Assembly (NCBI RefSeq): GCF_030254645.1
Contig: NZ_CP116346.1
Location: 744,001 to 808,000 of the forward strand
Source: Paucibacter sediminis
Lineage (GTDB): Bacteria > Pseudomonadota > Gammaproteobacteria > Burkholderiales > Burkholderiaceae_C
Direction of reading: 5' to 3'
Length of the DNA stretch: 64,000 nucleotides
Positions 61,423-64,000 of the stretch are shown in pieces; position 1 is the first letter of the stretch; each line of letters starts with the position of its first letter. The notes below the pieces were generated by a model. The model searched no databases and was not told the origin of the DNA. It was given only the letters and a program-made list of their open reading frames with translations. The translations under genes were made by a program, and so were the position numbers.

Positions 61423-63849
61423 TCAAACAGCTTCAAACTGGCGCAGATCGACCTTGGCCTGGTCGAAATCGAACCATGGATCGGGCTCGCCATCGAGCGC
61501 GAACTGCAGCTCGGCCCAGAGCGCTTTGCGTCCGGCGTGGTCGTCCAGGATGCGGGCCTTCACATGGTCCAGGCCCACGCGGCCGACGTAGTGCACGGTG
61601 CGCTCCAGGTACCAGCCCTCCTTGCGGTAGAGCTGCATGAAGGCGCCGGTGTACTCCAGCACCTCCTCGGCCGTCTTCAGCTTGGTGAAGAAATGCGCCA
61701 CCTCGGTCTTGATGCCGCCGTTGCCGGCGATATACATCTCCCAGCCGCTGTCCACGCCGATGATGCCCACGTCCTTGATGCCGGCCTCGGCGCAGTTGCG
61801 CGGGCAGCCGCTGACCGCGAACTTGACCTTGTGCGGCGCATACATGCGCCACATCGCGCGCTCCAGGTCCTTGCCCATCTGGGTGCTGTCCTGCGTGCCC
61901 ATGCGGCACCATTCGGAGCCCACGCAGGTCTTCACCGTGCGCAGGGCCTTGGCATAGGCATGGCCCGAGGGCATGCCGATGTCCTTCCAGACGTTCACCA
62001 GGTCTTCCTTCTTCACGCCCAGCAGGTCGATGCGCTGGCCGCCGGTGACCTTGACGGTGGGAATCTGGTACTTGTCCACCGCGTCGGCGATGCGGCGCAA
62101 CTCGTCCGCGGTGGTCTCGCCGCCCCACATGCGCGGGATCACCGAGTAGCTGCCGTCCTTCTGGATATTGGCGTGGGCGCGCTCGTTGATGAAGCGGCTC
62201 TGCGGATCGTCCTGCGCCTCCTTGGGCCAGGAGGAAATCAGGTAGTAGTTCAGCGCCGGGCGGCAGCTCGCGCAACCGTTGGGCGTCTTCCAGCCCAGGG
62301 TCTGGTAGACCGCATCCAGGCTGGTGAGGTGCTCCGCAAAAATGGCATCGCGCACGTCCTGGTGGCTCATGTCGGTGCAGGCACAGATCGCCTTCTTCTT
62401 GGGCGTGGCCGAATAGTCACCGCCGGCAGTGAACATCAGCAGCTGCTCCACCAGGCCGGTGCAGCTGCCGCAGGAGGCGCTGGCCTTGGTGTGCTTGCGC
62501 ACCTCTTCGAGCGTGAACAGGCCCTTCTCCTTGATGGCCTTGCAGATCGTTCCCTTGTTGACGCCGTTGCAGCCGCAGACCTCGTCGCTGTCGGCCATGG
62601 CGGCCGCCTTGCTGTGGCCCTGGTGGCCCACGTCGCCGATATTGCTTTCGCCGAACATCAGCTTGTCGCGGATGTCGGCCACCTTGCGGCCCTCGCGCAG
62701 CAGCTTGAAGTACCAGCTGCCGTCGACGGTGTCGCCGTAGAGGCAGGCGCCCACCAGCTGGTCGTTCTTGATGACGAGCTTTTTGTAGACCCCGGCGAAG
62801 GGATCGCTCATCACGATCTCTTCGCTGCCCTCGCCGCCCATGAAATCACCGGCCGAGAACAGGTCGATGCCAGTGACCTTGAGCTTGGTGCTGGTCTGGC
62901 TGCCCTGATAGCGGCCGATGCCGAACTCGGCCAGATGGGTGGCGCAGACCTTGCCCTGCTCGAACAGGGGCGCGACCAGGCCATAGGCGATGCCGCGGTG
63001 GGCCGCGCATTCACCGACCGAGTAGATGCGCGGGTCGGTGGTGGTCTGCATGGTGTCGCTGACGACGATGCCGCGGTTGCAATGGATGCCGGCCGATGCG
63101 GCCAGCTCGGTATTGGGGCGGATGCCGGCGGCCATCACGACGAGGTCGGCCGGGATCTCCTTGCCGTCCTTGAACTGCACCGCCATCACGCGGCCGTCTT
63201 TGTCACCAATCAGCGCCTGGGTCTGCGCGCCGAGCAGAAAGCGCAGGCCGCGCTGCTCCAGCGATTTGCGCAGCAGCTCGCCGGCATGGTCGTCGAGCTG
63301 GCGCTCCATCAGCCAGTCGCCCAGGTGCACCACCGTCACCTGCATGCCGCGCAGCATCAGGCCGTTGGCGGCCTCCAGGCCCAGCAGCCCGCCGCCGATC
63401 ACCACCGCATGCCGGTACTTGGTGGCGGCCTCGATCATGGCGTTGGTATCGGCGATGTCGCGGTAGGCGATCACGCCGTCCAGGTCCTTGCCGGGCACCG
63501 GCAGGATGAAGGGGCTGGAGCCGGTGGCAATCAGCAGGCGGTCGTAATCGGCCTCGGTGCCATCCTCTGCAATCACACGGCGCTTGATGCGGTCGATCTG
63601 CGTCACCTGCTTGCCCAGGTGCAGGGTGATGCCCTGCTCTTCGTACCAGGAGAGCGGGTTGAGGATGATCTCGTCCACCGTCTGCTCGCCGGCCAGCACC
63701 GGGCTCAGCAGGATGCGGTTGTAGTTGGGATGCGGCTCGGCGCCGAACACCGTGATGTCATAGAGATCCGGCGCGATCTTCAGCAACTCTTCCAGGGTGC
63801 GCACACCGGCCATGCCGTTGCCCACCAACACCAGCTTCATCTTTTTCAT
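61423..63849 (-). CDS. nirB: Assimilatory nitrite reductase [NAD(P)H] large subunit
   Basis: The 808-residue protein reduces nitrite to ammonium. It has N-terminal FAD and NADH-binding domains (LVLVGNGMAGVRTLEELL; AVVIGGGLLGLEAANGLM), a BFD-like [2Fe-2S] region (CGCNGVNKGTICKAIKEKG; SCGSCTGLV), and the C-terminal sulfite/nitrite reductase domain with siroheme/[4Fe-4S] cysteines (TCVGSEWCRMGTQDS; SGCPRNCAEAG). The start is ATG at 63849 with AGGTGC upstream. It leads the nirB-nirD-nasA-cobA-GNAT operon. Confidence 0.97.
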   Translation of the reverse strand: MKKMKLVLVGNGMAGVRTLEELLKIAPDLYDITVFGAEPHPNYNRILLSPVLAGEQTVDEIILNPLSWYEEQGITLHLGKQVTQIDRIKRRVIAEDGTEADYDRLLIATGSSPFILPVPGKDLDGVIAYRDIADTNAMIEAATKYRHAVVIGGGLLGLEAANGLMLRGMQVTVVHLGDWLMERQLDDHAGELLRKSLEQRGLRFLLGAQTQALIGDKDGRVMAVQFKDGKEIPADLVVMAAGIRPNTELAASAGIHCNRGIVVSDTMQTTTDPRIYSVGECAAHRGIAYGLVAPLFEQGKVCATHLAEFGIGRYQGSQTSTKLKVTGIDLFSAGDFMGGEGSEEIVMSDPFAGVYKKLVIKNDQLVGACLYGDTVDGSWYFKLLREGRKVADIRDKLMFGESNIGDVGHQGHSKAAAMADSDEVCGCNGVNKGTICKAIKEKGLFTLEEVRKHTKASASCGSCTGLVEQLLMFTAGGDYSATPKKKAICACTDMSHQDVRDAIFAEHLTSLDAVYQTLGWKTPNGCASCRPALNYYLISSWPKEAQDDPQSRFINERAHANIQKDGSYSVIPRMWGGETTADELRRIADAVDKYQIPTVKVTGGQRIDLLGVKKEDLVNVWKDIGMPSGHAYAKALRTVKTCVGSEWCRMGTQDSTQMGKDLERAMWRMYAPHKVKFAVSGCPRNCAEAGIKDVGIIGVDSGWEMYIAGNGGIKTEVAHFFTKLKTAEEVLEYTGAFMQLYRKEGWYLERTVHYVGRVGLDHVKARILDDHAGRKALWAELQFALDGEPDPWFDFDQAKVDLRQFEAV

Positions 63850-63914
63850 GAGCGCACCTCGCATCGACTTGAAATTTGATTCGCACAATCCATGCCCGAC
63901 CAATAATCGCGGCC

Positions 63915-64000
63915 ATGAGTTTTGACATTGCCATCGGCCTGGCCAGCGCGCGCGGCCCGCGTGCCGATATGGAAGACTGCGCCGCGGTGCAGCGCGATGC
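63915..64000 (+). CDS. PP2C-like Ser/Thr phosphatase (possibly bifunctional kinase/phosphatase), first codons only
   Basis: Only 28 codons fit before the window edge. They read MSFDIAIGLASARGPRADMEDCAAVQRD, shown here only as its motif: RADMED matches the N-terminal R-x-x-(M/N)-E-D of PP2C phosphatases. The gene is divergent from nirB across 65 bases. In relatives a fused PP2C/kinase protein lies near nitrate genes (recollection, not checked), which fits a regulatory role, but the fragment is too short to be sure. Confidence 0.55.
   Translation, partial: MSFDIAIGLASARGPRADMEDCAAVQRD

Noticed and set aside
63850-63914. Possible sigma54-like GG-N10-GC element before nirB on the minus strand
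   Set aside because: The spacing fits but the flanking bases miss the consensus at several positions, unlike the clear site at 23457.

Overview
The window is chromosomal DNA from a high-GC betaproteobacterium, most likely Burkholderiales of the Roseateles/Paucibacter/Pelomonas/Rubrivivax type. This is judged by eye from strong G/C third positions, several clade-typical gene orders (corC-lnt-glyQ-glyS-gmhB-plsC-metallopeptidase; dksA-STAS protein-hslV-hslU) and two PEP-CTERM proteins. No alignment or GC computation was done. I saw no tRNA, rRNA, CRISPR array, insertion sequence or prophage gene. Genes are packed tightly, often with 4-base start/stop overlaps. The only non-coding stretch over 300 bases (6463-6838) holds a TPP riboswitch.

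Layout. 2-532: 3' part of a pirin gene cut by the window edge. 510-3073: a PEP-CTERM protein translationally coupled to a large lipoprotein of unknown function. 3175-5792: azoR-pirin operon with a divergent LysR regulator. 5761-6462: exported TonB-domain protein. 6610-12304: TPP riboswitch and thiC-thiO-thiS-thiG-thiDE thiamine operon, ending in a ThiD-ThiE fusion. 12322-13716: glutaminase and a SnoaL-like protein. 13858-20762: periplasmic binding proteins around a compact five-gene operon that joins a nitrate/taurine-type ABC importer to a SCO copper chaperone and a cupredoxin-like protein, followed by a DUF1272 protein, an esterase and a cytochrome c. 20775-27919: two-component system with a sigma54 response regulator, divergent from a HlyD/ATPase/FtsX efflux operon. 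That operon is preceded by a near-perfect -24/-12 promoter and two helically phased inverted repeats. 27950-29528: MerR regulator and metallo-beta-lactamase-fold hydrolase sharing an ACGT-rich operator. 29778-37671: housekeeping operon corC-lnt-glyQS-gmhB-plsC-metallopeptidase, in which GmhB lacks two expected catalytic acids. 37743-43408: COG0523 GTPase, DksA, STAS protein and HslVU. 43476-44267: K+ channel with an FNR-like box upstream. 44259-49025: 1588-residue repetitive PEP-CTERM protein. 49212-52941: LuxR regulator, type III pantothenate kinase and chemoreceptor. 52954-56056: molybdenum hydroxylase (IorAB-like) with an exported NTF2-fold protein, divergent from a membrane LytTR regulator. 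57049-63849: nitrate/nitrite assimilation operon nirB-nirD-nasA-cobA-GNAT, with the first codons of a PP2C-like phosphatase diverging from it at the right edge.

How the parts work together. The thiamine operon makes and joins the HMP and thiazole halves under TPP feedback. NasA, NirBD and CobA form one pathway: nitrate to nitrite, nitrite to ammonium, and supply of the siroheme precursor NirB needs. The sigma54 regulator and its kinase very probably control the adjacent efflux operon. The ABC/SCO/cupredoxin operon at 14674-18225 is the best candidate for an undescribed system. Its gene content suggests periplasmic copper or redox handling tied to import of an unknown substrate.
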